Below, in pieces: positions 54,575 to 64,000 of a stretch of 64,000 nt of DNA. The notes under the pieces are model-generated. The model was not told the DNA's origin. It made no database searches and saw nothing but the letters and a program-made list of their open reading frames with translations. The stretch's first letter is position 1. Every line of letters starts with the position of its first letter. Source of the DNA: Buddleja alternifolia (taxonomy: Eukaryota > Streptophyta > Magnoliopsida > Lamiales > Scrophulariaceae); assembly GCA_019426215.1 (NCBI GenBank), contig CM033400.1, forward strand, positions 21,622,568 to 21,686,567, in the 5' to 3' direction. Made by a program: the position numbers and the translations under genes.

Positions 54575-55882
54575 TGTTAGGTCTCATATTTTACATATTT
54601 TCATTATGATTTACCTCACATTTATCTTTATTTTATGCCTTGTTGTTAGTCTTTTCCTTTATTTTTAGCCTAATTTACGTATTTTGATTTCTAAGTCGTT
54701 TCAATGCTTTTGTAGGCGTAAAAGCGATGATTTTGATGAGTTGAAGGAGTATTTATTACGAGAATAATGAAGGATATCCAAGAGGATGTGAAGAGATGCA
54801 TTAGAAAGGCCAAACGAGAATGTTTCGTTGAAGAAAAATGAAGAGAAAATTTTTTGCACAGGCAGATTGCACAGTTGTGCAGATATTCTGCACAGCTGCG
54901 AATTTTTATATTTTTGTGCGCCGATTTTATGACTTGGATGGGCATAATTTATGTATCTAAGACTCTTTTTTAGTTAAATAAAGTGGCATAAACGTTTTTA
55001 TAGGCTAGAGTGAGGTGGGAGATCATCATTCTTGAAAAAAGTAGATCTTGGAGAGTAGATCTTGAAGAAGAAAAAAAGTAGATCTTGGAGAAAAGCTTCA
55101 TCTTCTCAAGTTGTATTCTTCCAATCCTCCATTGTTGAACATGAGTAACTTTATGTTTATGCAATTTATTTCTTGTTTTTCTTTAATTATGCATAACTAA
55201 ATTATTTTCTAGGGTTTAAGATGTAGTGTTGTGTATTGATTTGGATTATTGATGATATATGGATGTGATTTCTTGTTTGGTTTATCTATTAATGAGTGTT
55301 TAATGCTTGTAATTGCTTGATCACCAATTGCATGATTTAAGATGAATTAAGAAGTACCGGGAGGTGAATTAGTTTATCGGTTCAGATTTAATAGACATGT
55401 GTAAATTGCTTAATAGGGATATTGGTAATTTTGCATGAGACTAGTTAAACAATATTCATAGAACTTAATGGATTCATCTAAATTAGTTTTTGATCATGGG
55501 AGTGACGTTAATTAATTTTGTTGGGTACTCATGAAGATCTCGGGAGAGTATTCATGTATTTCAGGACATTGGGTCTTTAATTTAAACAAGAATTATAATC
55601 CATTGGAAGTCAATAATCCATAGAAATACCTTGATGAAATCTTAATCCCTAGGCCTTTCGTTAATTGATTGTTCGTTTCAATTATATTTGTGTTAATTAT
55701 TTATAATAAATTTTGTTTTTATAAATTTCTGCTTTTAATTAGTTAAAATCTCAAATCTTTGATAATCGATAGTCTAAATAATAAGATAAGCTTTGTTTGG
55801 TACTTGATAACCTTCCCTGTGGAGACGATCTTACTTTCACTATATTATTTGTTCGATTCCGTGTTGTTACGGACGGTTGACA
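54575..55882 (+). repeat. G2 3' LTR (1,308 bp)
   Basis: Complete form; includes the segment missing from the 5' LTR, with TGCACA/TGTGCA words at 54854-54921. Otherwise very similar to 48211-49281. Confidence 0.92.
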
Positions 55883-55885
55883 AAT

Positions 55886-55975
55886 TGGCGCCATTGCCGG
55901 GGAAGGCAACAAATAGTCAATATCAATAAAAAGTTGATTCTTATTAGTTTAGACATTTTTCTTTATTTATTTATT
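55886..55975 (+). other. Second G2 primer site and leader
   Basis: TGGCGCCATTGCCGGGG (one mismatch to the first) and leader matching 49302-49380. Its presence after the 3' LTR shows tandem structure. Confidence 0.85.
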
Positions 55976-55984
55976 AGTTTAGAA

Positions 55985-57614
55985 AAATTGTTCTTGAAGA
56001 ACAAGATAACGTCCCTTCGGAGACATCAGTTCAAGAATTTGAACCCAACTTGACACAACCGTCGCAACAACGATCTAGCAGAGTATCTCAGCAGCCTGAG
56101 AGATATGGCTATCTGCACAAAATGCAACATTATTTGTATGTCGTTGCAGAAGTAAGCCATGGAGATGATCCCTCTTACTATGATGAATCAGTGACGGATA
56201 TAGATTCCTCTAAGTGGTTTGAGGCTATGAAAGCAGAGATTGATTCGATGTATTCGAACCAAGTTTGGACTCTTACTAATCTATCAAATGGAGTACGACC
56301 AATTGGATGCAAATGGATCTATAAGAAAAGGATTGGTCCGGATGGCAAGGTTAACACCTATAAGGCCAGGCTAGTGGCAAAAGGTTATAGTAAAAAAGAG
56401 GGCATTGACTATGAGGAAACCTTTTTGCCAGTAGCCATGGTCAAATCTATTAGAATTCTGCTAGCCATAGATGCAAACTTAGACTATGAAGTCTGGCAAA
56501 TGGATGTTAAGACCACATTCTTAAATGGACACTTGGATGAGGACATTTATATGCAACAGCCCAAGGGCTTTATATCCGAAGCCGATTCTCATAAAATTTG
56601 CAAACTTAATCGGTCCATTTATAGACTAAAGCAAGCCTCTCGGAGTTAGAATCTGAGGTTCGATGAAGAAGCTAAGAAATATGGCTTCATCAAGAATGAA
56701 GACGAACCGTGTGTCTATTAAATGGTCAGTGGGAGCAAGTTGACATTCTTGGTTCTATATGTAGATGACATACTACTTATAGGGAATGACATAGGCTTAT
56801 TGACTTCAGTCAAGACATGGTTCTCAAGTACATTCTCCATGAAAAACTTGGGAGAAGTGACTTGCATTCTAAGAATTCACCTTTATAGAGATAGAGCGAA
56901 TAGAATGATCGGTCTCTCCCAAGCACTCTACCTAGAGAAAGTCCTTAAGAGATATGAAATGCATAACTCTAAGGGAGGACTTTTGCCCATGAGACATGTC
57001 ATGCATCTTTCCAAATCTATGAGTCCCAAAATGGACAAGGATAGAATGGAAATGAGGAATATACCCTATGCATCATCCGCTGTGGGTAGTCTCATGTGCG
57101 TAATGTTATGCACGAGGCCAGATCTGGTACATGTTGTGAGCATGGTCAGTAGGTTTCAAGCTAACCTGGGGGAGTCTCACTGGACAGCAGTGAAGTGTAT
57201 CTTAAAGAGATATGTTACTAATATATGGGAACGGAGAATTGAAGGTGGATGGTTACACCGACTCAAATTTCCACAACGGAGGCAGAATATGTGGCAGCCA
57301 AAGAAGCTGTTTGGATGAGAAAGTTCGTAGCTGAACTTGGAGTGGTTCCTAGCGTGGAAATGTCGTTGGCACTATGGTGTGACAACAATGGAGCAATTGC
57401 GCAAGCTAAACAACCAAGGTCTCACAACAAATCTAAACACGTGATGAGGAAATATCTTATAATACAAGAAATCATTGGAAGAGGCGATATAGCCGTGCAG
57501 AAAATAGGCTCAGCCAAAAACGTGACTGACCCACTTACCAAGCCATTATCACAGGCAGTGCTAGATAAACATCTTGAGAAGATGGGAATCAAATACCATA
57601 CCAATTGGTGTTGA
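55985..57614 (+). pseudogene. pol: C reverse transcriptase and RNase H
   Basis: Resumes with a post-integrase linker (QRSSRVSQQPERYGYL), then RT: WFEAMKAEIDSMYSNQVW, GCKWIYKKRIGPDGKV, KARLVAKGYSKKEGIDYEET, WQMDVKTTFLNGHLDEDIYM, SIYRLKQASRS and the catalytic YVDD in LYVDDILLIGND. Stops at 56647 and 56719. RNase H: a deletion of roughly 100 bp near 57275 joins the GYTDSNF region to TTEAEYVAAKEAVWMRKFV, removing the part with KSTSG. The end DPLTKPLSQAVLDKHLEKMG is intact. Inactive. Confidence 0.88.
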
Positions 57615-57629
57615 GTGCAAGTGGGAGAT
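57615..57629 (+). other. C polypurine tract
   Basis: GTGCAAGTGGGAGAT before the LTR start TGTTAGGTGTATGCC. Confidence 0.8.
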
Positions 57630-59299
57630 TGTTAGGTGTATGCCCTCAATGGCTATGAGGAATTAGATTGTGTAGGGCTTAGACAAGTTAATTGTACAAA
57701 ACATTTGATGTTTCTATTTAAAGAATAAAGGTTTTGATGTTGTTCATATAAATCTAATGACATTTAAAAGTATTGAATAAATTAGTCCAAGAGATTTCAA
57801 GATAAACTTTCCACCTCTTATGGATAAGAGGAGGCACTGGAATAGTCCAGTACTTAATCTCTAAAAATTGGGAGTTCGTGAGTTTACGAATATTAATTGG
57901 GCATTAATAGTCAACTCATATGACACCTTCTTTGGCAAGGAAGTTCTAGTCGTACACTGATCAGATAGTGGCAGCTGGTGTCATGAATATGATTAATAGA
58001 ATTAACATATTTGAACTCGACCCTCATTAATCTGATCGCATGGGTATTTACTCTTTGACAATCAATGATGATTAAGATTGCGATAGTATGTGTGAAATTT
58101 AGACCTGAGAAGTCATTTATAACATGCTTGTAGTATTGCATATGTTATCAGAGTATTTAGACCCATATCACCTAATAGGTGGGGTCGACCTCGAAGTAAG
58201 ATCAAATAGTGCATTCGATGTTATAAGATAACTTGCCAAAATGGGATTCACCAACTGGATAGTAAACGCGTATGTGACCTGTACAATCATAAGTAATTGA
58301 AATTATATATCTTTGGCCAAAGCATATAAACTATCCTGTGATTGTCACTGAGGGTAGTTTGGTAATTCACATTATTATTGATTCTTAGTACAGTATCAAG
58401 TTCTATGAGTTTGACTAAACCGTGACTCTTGCTTGATCGGGTCACGTCGTTGAAGAGCTTATACACATGTGGTATTCATAGTAAAGGTTCATGATGACAT
58501 GATCATCTTATTTTCAATTGGGTTACGATTTAGTTCCACGGTGTTGGCTAGGTGACAACCTTATCCTTTGGAATCCTCCCAATGCCAATTGAATCGAGCC
58601 TAAAGAGTCGTGCTATGTGAAGAAAAGGAATATTTCCTTAAGTTAAGGGTATTTTGGTAAAATCACATTTGATGTGAATTGTTTGACAAAATAGATGGCA
58701 TGATTTAATTAAAGATATTTAATTTGATCAAATAAATTAATTAAATCATATTAATTTATAAGTTGAATTACATTAATTGGATAATGTAATTAATTAATTA
58801 CCAATTTGATTGGACTTGGATTTAATTAATTACACATTGGCTAAGTAAAAACAAAGCCTGAAGCCCATTTGGAAAAGGCCATTTCGGCCGCCCCTCACTA
58901 TGTAACCCTGGGGAATCTTTTACTTGGTATAAGTAATCAGTTAGTGTCAGAACTCCAAACATACAAGTCATTATTTTAGAATCTGACACTGAGCCAAAAT
59001 AAGCCTAGAGCATTAGGAAAGAAAAATCACTCACTCTCCATCCACTCTAGCTGCTTGCAATAGTTGCCGAGGAGAAGATTGAACTTTTCTTGGAGAATTT
59101 TTCTTCCGCGTGATTATTTAGAGGCAGGAGTTCGGGGTTGCTGCTGATAATTCAAGAGTTAATAGACGAAAAAGGAAATTCGATTACTCTTGACAAATCT
59201 CATGAATTGACCTATATGCTAATATCATGACTATCCCCGAATCGGATTCTCGGGTGTGATTCGGATTAAGTTTTTTATCTGCTAGACCGATTCACAACA
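57630..59299 (+). repeat. C 3' LTR (1,670 bp)
   Basis: TGTTAGGTGTATGCCC...CACAACA. Its last 928 bp match 19544-20460. Right flank GTTAT enters copia remnant D. Confidence 0.9.
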
Positions 59300-60207
59300 G
59301 TTATGGGAATATCATCTATGAAGTCCTTTGTTCACAATCAGCTTCATACTAAGTTTTTAGGGTCATTGAAGTACTTCTTGGGAGTTGAGGTGACAAGGAG
59401 TATGAAGGGCATCTTTTCATCTAAAAGAAAATATATGCTTTATTTATTAATCGAGACGGAAAAATTAGGGGCTAAACCATGCAGCAATCTGCTGCAACAG
59501 AACCTGCAACTGACAAAGGAGGGATACTAATTCGGTGATCCTAAGATTTATAGGAGACTGGTTGGTAAACTGAACTATCTCACAGTAACTCGTTCGGATA
59601 TTGCATAGGCTGTTAGTACTGTGAGTCAGTTTATGTCTTCTCCAACAGTTGATCACTGTGCTGCTTTGTAACATATCTTGTGTTACTTGACGGGAGCTCT
59701 TGGACGATATATACTATATAAGAATAATTGTCACACTGGTATAGAGTGTTTTTTAGATGCGGACTGGGCCGGATCTAAATTGACAGAAAATCTATTACAG
59801 GTTACTATGTTTTCTTTTGAGGAAATATGGTTTTATGAAAGAACAAGAAACACAATGTTGTATCTTGCTCTAGTGCAGAATCAGAGTATAAAGCTATGCC
59901 GGAGTCTACTAGTAATGTGATGTGGATATATCCGTTACTAATTGAAGTTGGTCTTAAAGTCTCAATGCCGACGAAACTTTGGTATGATAACCAAGCAGCT
60001 CTTCGTATTACCTCTAATCCTGTGTTTCATGAATGAACAAAACATATTGAGATTGACTAACATTTCGTTCGTAAAATGGTGCAACAAAGTTGAATTTCTA
60101 CAGGATATGTGAAGATCGAAGACCAACTGGGACATCTGTTTACAAAAGTTTTAAATGGGGTTCAGGTTGATTATCTTTATAACAAGTTGGGCATGATTAA
60201 CATATAA
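59300..60207 (+). pseudogene. pol: Copia remnant D: RT end and RNase H
   Basis: Starts inside RT: FLGSLKYFLGVEVTRSMKGI, then LLIETEKLGAKPC, YRRLVGKLNYLTVTRSDIA, FMSSPTVDHCAAL, and RNase H with FLDADWAGSK, WYDNQAALRI, SNPVFHE, KHIEID and the end LYNKLGMINI. Stops at 59528 and 59606, and several later stops and deletions. The N-terminal part would lie beyond the left side of the nest and is not in the window. Confidence 0.85.
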
Positions 60208-60211
60208 GTTC

Positions 60212-60410
60212 CAACTTGAGGGGGAGTGTTAGAGAATAGGAATGTATATATTTTAGGAGATATTTAGAGGAATAGATTGATTCCCTTCCTTAGTTATGTG
60301 ATGCTTTATGTGTATAAATATATTGTACATTAGTTGAACGAAATCATCAAAAATTCCTCCATCTTTGTTTATAATCTTATATAACTGCATGTTCCTGAAT
60401 TCTGTCACAT
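60212..60410 (+). repeat. D polypurine tract and short 3' LTR
   Basis: CAACTTGAGGGGGAG (60212-60226) then TGTTAGAGAATAGGAATG from 60227. A TATAAATA box lies at about 60315. The LTR end is not certain; GAATTCTGTCACA near 60410 is a candidate. Confidence 0.6.
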
Positions 60411-60479
60411 GCCATGCATGTGACTCTTTTAAGGGTAATTATGCCATTTGACACAAAATTAAAAGGACATTTTTGTCAG

Positions 60480-61145
60480 TTACCACCTATGATGCACGGA
60501 TACTCCTAAAATTGAACTCGTGCAGTATCGTACTCGTATTGACTATGATATTTTGTGGATACCACCCAGATACGTATCGGATACCCTTTTTACGTATCTA
60601 ATAATTAAATAAAAAAGAAAATTTCAGATACCGTATTCGATACTTTCGGATGCCGTATCCTATACAAAATTTGAAGTATCGCCTTGAATATCATACAAAG
60701 TAGTTTTGAATATTATATAATACTTTATAGGTTAAAATAAGAAAATAATAATGACTTTGATCGTAAGTAAAAGGTTAAACAAATAATAAGAAAATTTAAA
60801 GAAGCAAAAAATCGTTTCGATTTCACTTTTTAATAGATTTTTTCTTCTCTTGCTCCACGTGAAATCTCTCATTTACACTTTATCATCAAATATTTTGGAT
60901 AAGAAGGTAAATGTTGTTATCAATGAAATAACATTCTTACACCGCCGCAAATGATGAAATAATATGATTACTTTAGAAATTTCTGAACTTATAAACAATG
61001 AACCCGTGTTAAAAACTCAAAATTATTTTTAAATATTATATATATATATTCGTATCCCCAATGTATTGTATCCTATAATTTTGAAATTTTTCGTATTTCG
61101 TATCCATATCATATCGTACCCGTATCTTCGTATCCATATACATCA
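60480..61145. repeat. AT-rich segment with iterated GTATC words
   Basis: Both ends are rich in GTATC(C/G) and its complement (60485-60680 and 61050-61140), in partly inverted arrangement, around an AT-rich middle. It looks like a small DNA transposon or its remnant, but no clear terminal repeat or target duplication was found. Confidence 0.35.
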
Positions 61146-62690
61146 ATATACATTAAATAGAATTGTGATATACAACAGTTTATACATCAATATACAGTTG
61201 GATGAGTTGCCCTTGCAAGTAGTGAATTGTATATATTAGACAGCAGATTATTCATCATTATACAGTAACTATAATGGTGATATACCGTGTGGTATTTGTT
61301 GCTTTACAAGTAGTGATTTGAATACATTATACAACATCTTATATTACATTATATAGTACATATAATGGGGATATACAGTGTGGGATTAACTGCCTTCCAA
61401 ACAGTCAGTTGAATACATTATACAGTAGCTTATATTACATTATACAGTACATATAATGGGGCTATTGTTTCGCACGTCTTTTCCTAGATGTGGGTTGTTG
61501 TTCTGATTCTGTCTCTTCATCGTCAACAGACAATTCTTCATCTGATTCTACGTAATCATCATCAGAATTATTTTGTTCGACATTAAGAGGTTCTTCAGTG
61601 TGTGCAGGCACAATCTGTAACCTATTAGCCGAAACCGGTGTTGATGCCTCTTCTTCAGCAACTGCATTATACAGTAGATAATTACCCTTATTCAGTGTGG
61701 ATTAACACATTATACAGTAACAACTAAGATATTATACACTAAATATAATCTTATTATACACTAACTAATTGTATTATATTATACATTGTGGGTTAACACA
61801 TGATACAATAGTCATAAAAGAGCATTTCATTATTACTTAAGTTTTTATACAACAAATATTAGTGTATTATACATTAAAAACTCAGTATACAGAAGCTTGT
61901 AAATCACAAATACATATAATCATCATCAATTCCCTATTTGAATTCACTATATAATAGCTAATAAAACAAAATACAGTACATGAGTGGCGATATACAGTGT
62001 GGTATTAGTGACATCACAATTAGTGATTTTAAACCATCATGCAGTAGCTTATAAACCATTATACATTAGCTTATAAACCATTATACGGTAAATACAATGG
62101 TGATGTACAGTGTGTGATTAGTGACATACAATTAGTGATTTCAAACCATTATACAATATCTTATAAAAAACTATACAGTATGTTATAACACATTATACAG
62201 TATCTTAGAACCCATTATACAGTGTGTGTTTATGCATCATACAGTTACAATCTTATAAACCATTATACAGTATCTTATAACCTAGTATACAGTATCATAT
62301 AACCCATTATACATTAAATGCAATAGCTAATAAACATTATACAATAGCTAATTAATCCATTATACAGTAGCTAATAAACAAATATACACTAAATACAATG
62401 GTGATATACAGTGTGTGATTAGTGACATATAATTAGTGATTTCAAACCATTATACAGTATCTTATAAATTATTATAGAGTATATTATAACACATTATACA
62501 GTATCTTATAACCAATTATACAGTGTGTGTGTGTGTATACATCATACATTTACAAGCTTCTAAACCATTATACAGCATCTTATAACTCAGTATACAGTAT
62601 CATATAACCCATTATATAGTGTGTGTTTATACATCATACAGTTACAATACACCAACTAATTTAACAATATACAACATCTATTACACAAAT
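61146..62690. repeat. ATTATACAG(T) array with higher-order structure
   Basis: Dozens of copies of CATTATACAGTA and variants, spaced 10-30 bp. A longer unit (GGTGATATACAGTGTG...TTAGTGAC...AATTAGTGATTTCAAACC) recurs near 61272, 61371, 61982, 62096 and 62396. It surrounds the short coding segment at 61462-61672. Confidence 0.75.
61462..61672 (-). pseudogene. Acidic C-terminal exon-like segment
   Basis: About 70 open codons on the minus strand without ATG, ending at TAG (61462-61464). The protein is acidic (NNSDDDYVESDEELSVDDEE) and ends SRKRRAKQ, a possible nuclear-localisation tail. Its 5' edge is ...ATTATACAGT-array sequence reading TATAATGCAG on the coding strand, like a 3' splice site. It looks like the last exon of a gene or transposase whose intron is filled by the array. 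Normal codon mix, unlike the flanks. No family assigned. Confidence 0.5.
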
Positions 62691-63272
62691 ATGCATATCA
62701 AATCAACAAAAACACATTATTGGACCCCAATCAACAGCTAATTGACACAGCAAATCAACAAAAAACACTTTTTGTAACACAAAAAAGATGTCATTATCCA
62801 GTATATGTTCGAACAACAACAGAAAATCGACTGTATATTTGGTTACCTATCATTCTGGGAGCGTTTTTCGACCTCATATTTGCTAAAAAAATTCGACTGT
62901 ATTGCTTCTGTAATTTAGTATTTTTTGTGATGAGAATCGACTGATTGGAATGCGTTTTGTGGTGATAATCGAAGGAATTATAAGTTTAATATGCTTCTAT
63001 AATTTGATTGAGTTAATTTTGGCTATAAGTTGAGAGATTGTAGGGGAGATTTTGTGCGTTTCAATTTGAGAGATCTTAGAGAGATTCTGTGCCCTTTTTT
63101 TTTAATGTAGATGCTATATAATGACGTCATTTGACTATTATACCCCTAATCCAATTGGAATCAATTTTCTCATTTGTTTTTTGCTTCCTTTTTGGACTGT
63201 TGGATTTAATGGATCCAATGGTGTAGATTGGATCTTATATCTTATCTAATATAAGGTGTGTATTGGATCTTG

Positions 63273-63277
<5 letters not shown>
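62691..63277. other. AT-rich stretch without recognised gene
   Basis: The ORF at 62720-62944 has no recognisable motif and is not called. Near 63225-63275, GGATCTTATATCTTATCTAAT and TTGGATCTTGACCC repeat the GGATCTT word. Nothing else is seen. Confidence 0.4.

Positions 63278-63303
<26 letters not shown>
63278..63303. repeat. (TA)n microsatellite
   Basis: About 13 TA units. Confidence 0.9.
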
Positions 63304-63308
<5 letters not shown>

Positions 63309-63618
63309 TACGCAAACACACACCAACACACTTACCACAGATACAATATACAAACACCGAAATACACAATACATGCCCCCAAATACGAACATATATATAC
63401 ATAATTCTTTTTGTAACTAAAGGATGAAATCAAATGTGTAGATGAGAACTAAAAAGGAAGTAAACCCATTTTTACTGGAAATGGGCTAAATTTTTTATGA
63501 TTTAAGGGCTGGAGATTGTTTTAATGGTGAATAAGAATGAATTAGTGGGAATTAATTCTACATATGGTGATACTGTCAGATTTCAATTGAATAAAGGATC
63601 GATCTTTAATAATTTTAT
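63304..63618. other. Non-coding flank
   Basis: AC/AT-rich sequence between the microsatellite and the RNase H ORF. Nothing recognised. Confidence 0.4.
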
Positions 63619-63990
63619 TTAGGTTTTCTGGGAGTGTAGCAACCATGAGTATTGGAGCCACAGAATGCTTCGACTATGAACACTTGTGATTACACGATTA
63701 ATGTCAGAAATAATAGATGAAACGAACGAGGAGTCTGTTTCAGGACTCCGAATTTTAGAAAGAACAAGAGCACAATCCCCATCCAAAATGATATTTTGCC
63801 AACCAAACCGAATTTCAAGTTCCATTGCCTCTCTAGCTGCAATTGCTTCAGCGTGTTCAGGATCGCTAATATCACCGAAAAATTTCGACAACCAACCCAC
63901 ACAACAACCATGATTATCCCTAGCTATTACTCCTGCTCCAACACCACATGGATTCTTCATCACAGAACCATCAAAATTTAATTTGATCAC
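63619..63990 (-). pseudogene. RNase H-like C-terminal domain (plant LINE/RVT_3 type)
   Basis: The 123-codon frame reads LNFDGSVMKNPCGVGAGVIA, AEAIAAREAMELEI, and IILDGDCALVLSKI: the D-E-D pattern of type-I RNase H as found at the C-terminus of plant L1-like non-LTR elements and in related host-encoded RNase H-like proteins. It would degrade RNA in RNA-DNA hybrids. The MIKLNFDG start is inside the domain, and the protein probably continues off the window. The last 20 residues (from about HSRSI) do not fit the usual end, so a frameshift near 63670 is likely. Whether it is a LINE or a host gene fragment cannot be told here. Confidence 0.7.
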
Positions 63991-64000
63991 ATTAATAGGA

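Larger units (their letters stand above)
48211..55975 (+). mobile_element. Athila-like gypsy element G2 lacking RT/RNase H/integrase, with tandem tail
   Basis: Two LTRs (48211-49281 and 54575-55882) around an internal region with gag and protease only. The pol frame stops making sense shortly after the PR-RT linker. After the 3' LTR a second primer site and about 90 bp of leader follow, matching 49282-49380, so the insertion was once LTR-internal-LTR-internal. It sits in element C; about 1 kb or more of C integrase is gone at the right junction (about 55975-55990), so no target duplication can be read. Confidence 0.88.
19544..59299 (+). mobile_element. Copia element C, dissected by later insertions
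   Basis: One element whose pieces read through in order: 5' LTR 3' portion (19544-20460), primer site and leader (20461-20909, 40875-41663, 44287-44634, 46222-46818), gag-PR-pre-integrase (46819-48210), RT-RNase H (about 55985-57614), polypurine tract and 3' LTR (57630-59299). The two LTR segments match along 19544-20460 and about 58372-59299. Most of the integrase is lost at the G2 insertion. C itself interrupts the RT of copia remnant D. Confidence 0.85.

Noticed and set aside
54970..55164. 64-codon ORF found identically at 48369-48563
   Set aside because: Both copies are LTR sequence of G2; identity follows from the LTR pair.
62000..62690. CRISPR-like array (regular short repeats)
   Set aside because: The context is a plant nuclear genome; spacers are themselves related and AT-rich, and no cas genes exist.
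62720..62944. 74-codon ORF as a gene
   Set aside because: No motif, AT-rich, no support from context.

Overview
This window is repeat-dominated nuclear DNA of a flowering plant, very probably a dicot. The evidence is long LTR retrotransposons of the Ty3/gypsy Athila/Tat type (primer sites matching tRNA-Asp), Ty1/copia elements (primer sites matching initiator tRNA-Met), a CACTA DNA transposon with a 3-bp target duplication, and an RNase H tail typical of plant non-LTR elements. I see no intact host gene, rRNA or tRNA gene. The species cannot be named from the sequence. The texture fits pericentromeric or other gene-poor heterochromatin.

The core (about 8.8-60.4 kb) is a nest of insertions. 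The outermost layer is an old copia remnant D, whose RT/RNase H tail and 3' LTR lie at 59300-60410. Element C, another copia (19544-59299), sits in D. C is split into at least six pieces by later arrivals: Sirevirus-like copia A in its 5' LTR (visible 8796-19543); Sirevirus-like copia B in its leader (20910-40874); a non-autonomous CACTA element (41664-44283, TSD GTT); a solo Sirevirus LTR (44635-46216, TSD TTCTC); and an Athila-like gypsy element G2 in its pre-integrase region (48211 to about 55975). B is itself split by a 6-kb non-autonomous gypsy derivative, LARD1 (30199-36206, minus strand, TSD TCCAT).

The left end (1-8795) holds a truncated relative of LARD1 (LARD2, plus strand) abutting gypsy element G1 (minus strand). 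G1 is arranged as internal 3' end - LTR - PBS - gag - PR - RT, the order expected of a circularly permuted or tandemly recombined element. The right end (60411-64000) holds an AT-rich region with GTATC-rich sequence, a 1.5-kb ATTATACAG-type higher-order array that surrounds a short acidic coding segment, and the C-terminal RNase H domain of a plant LINE-like reverse transcriptase.

No element looks fully autonomous. A, B and C carry multiple stops, frameshifts and deletions. G1 keeps an almost uninterrupted gag-PR-RT frame but lacks integrase. G2 and LARD1 both lack RT, RNase H and integrase and could only move with help from a relative. The most unusual signals are: a 38/39-nt stop-containing spacer between direct repeats at the Sirevirus gag/pol boundary; a third ORF of about 1,400 codons downstream of Sirevirus pol; a stem-loop plus internal copy of the polypurine tract shared by three gypsy families; and family-private iterated words shared by the LTR and internal regions. 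All boundaries were read by eye, so positions given as approximate may be off by several bases.
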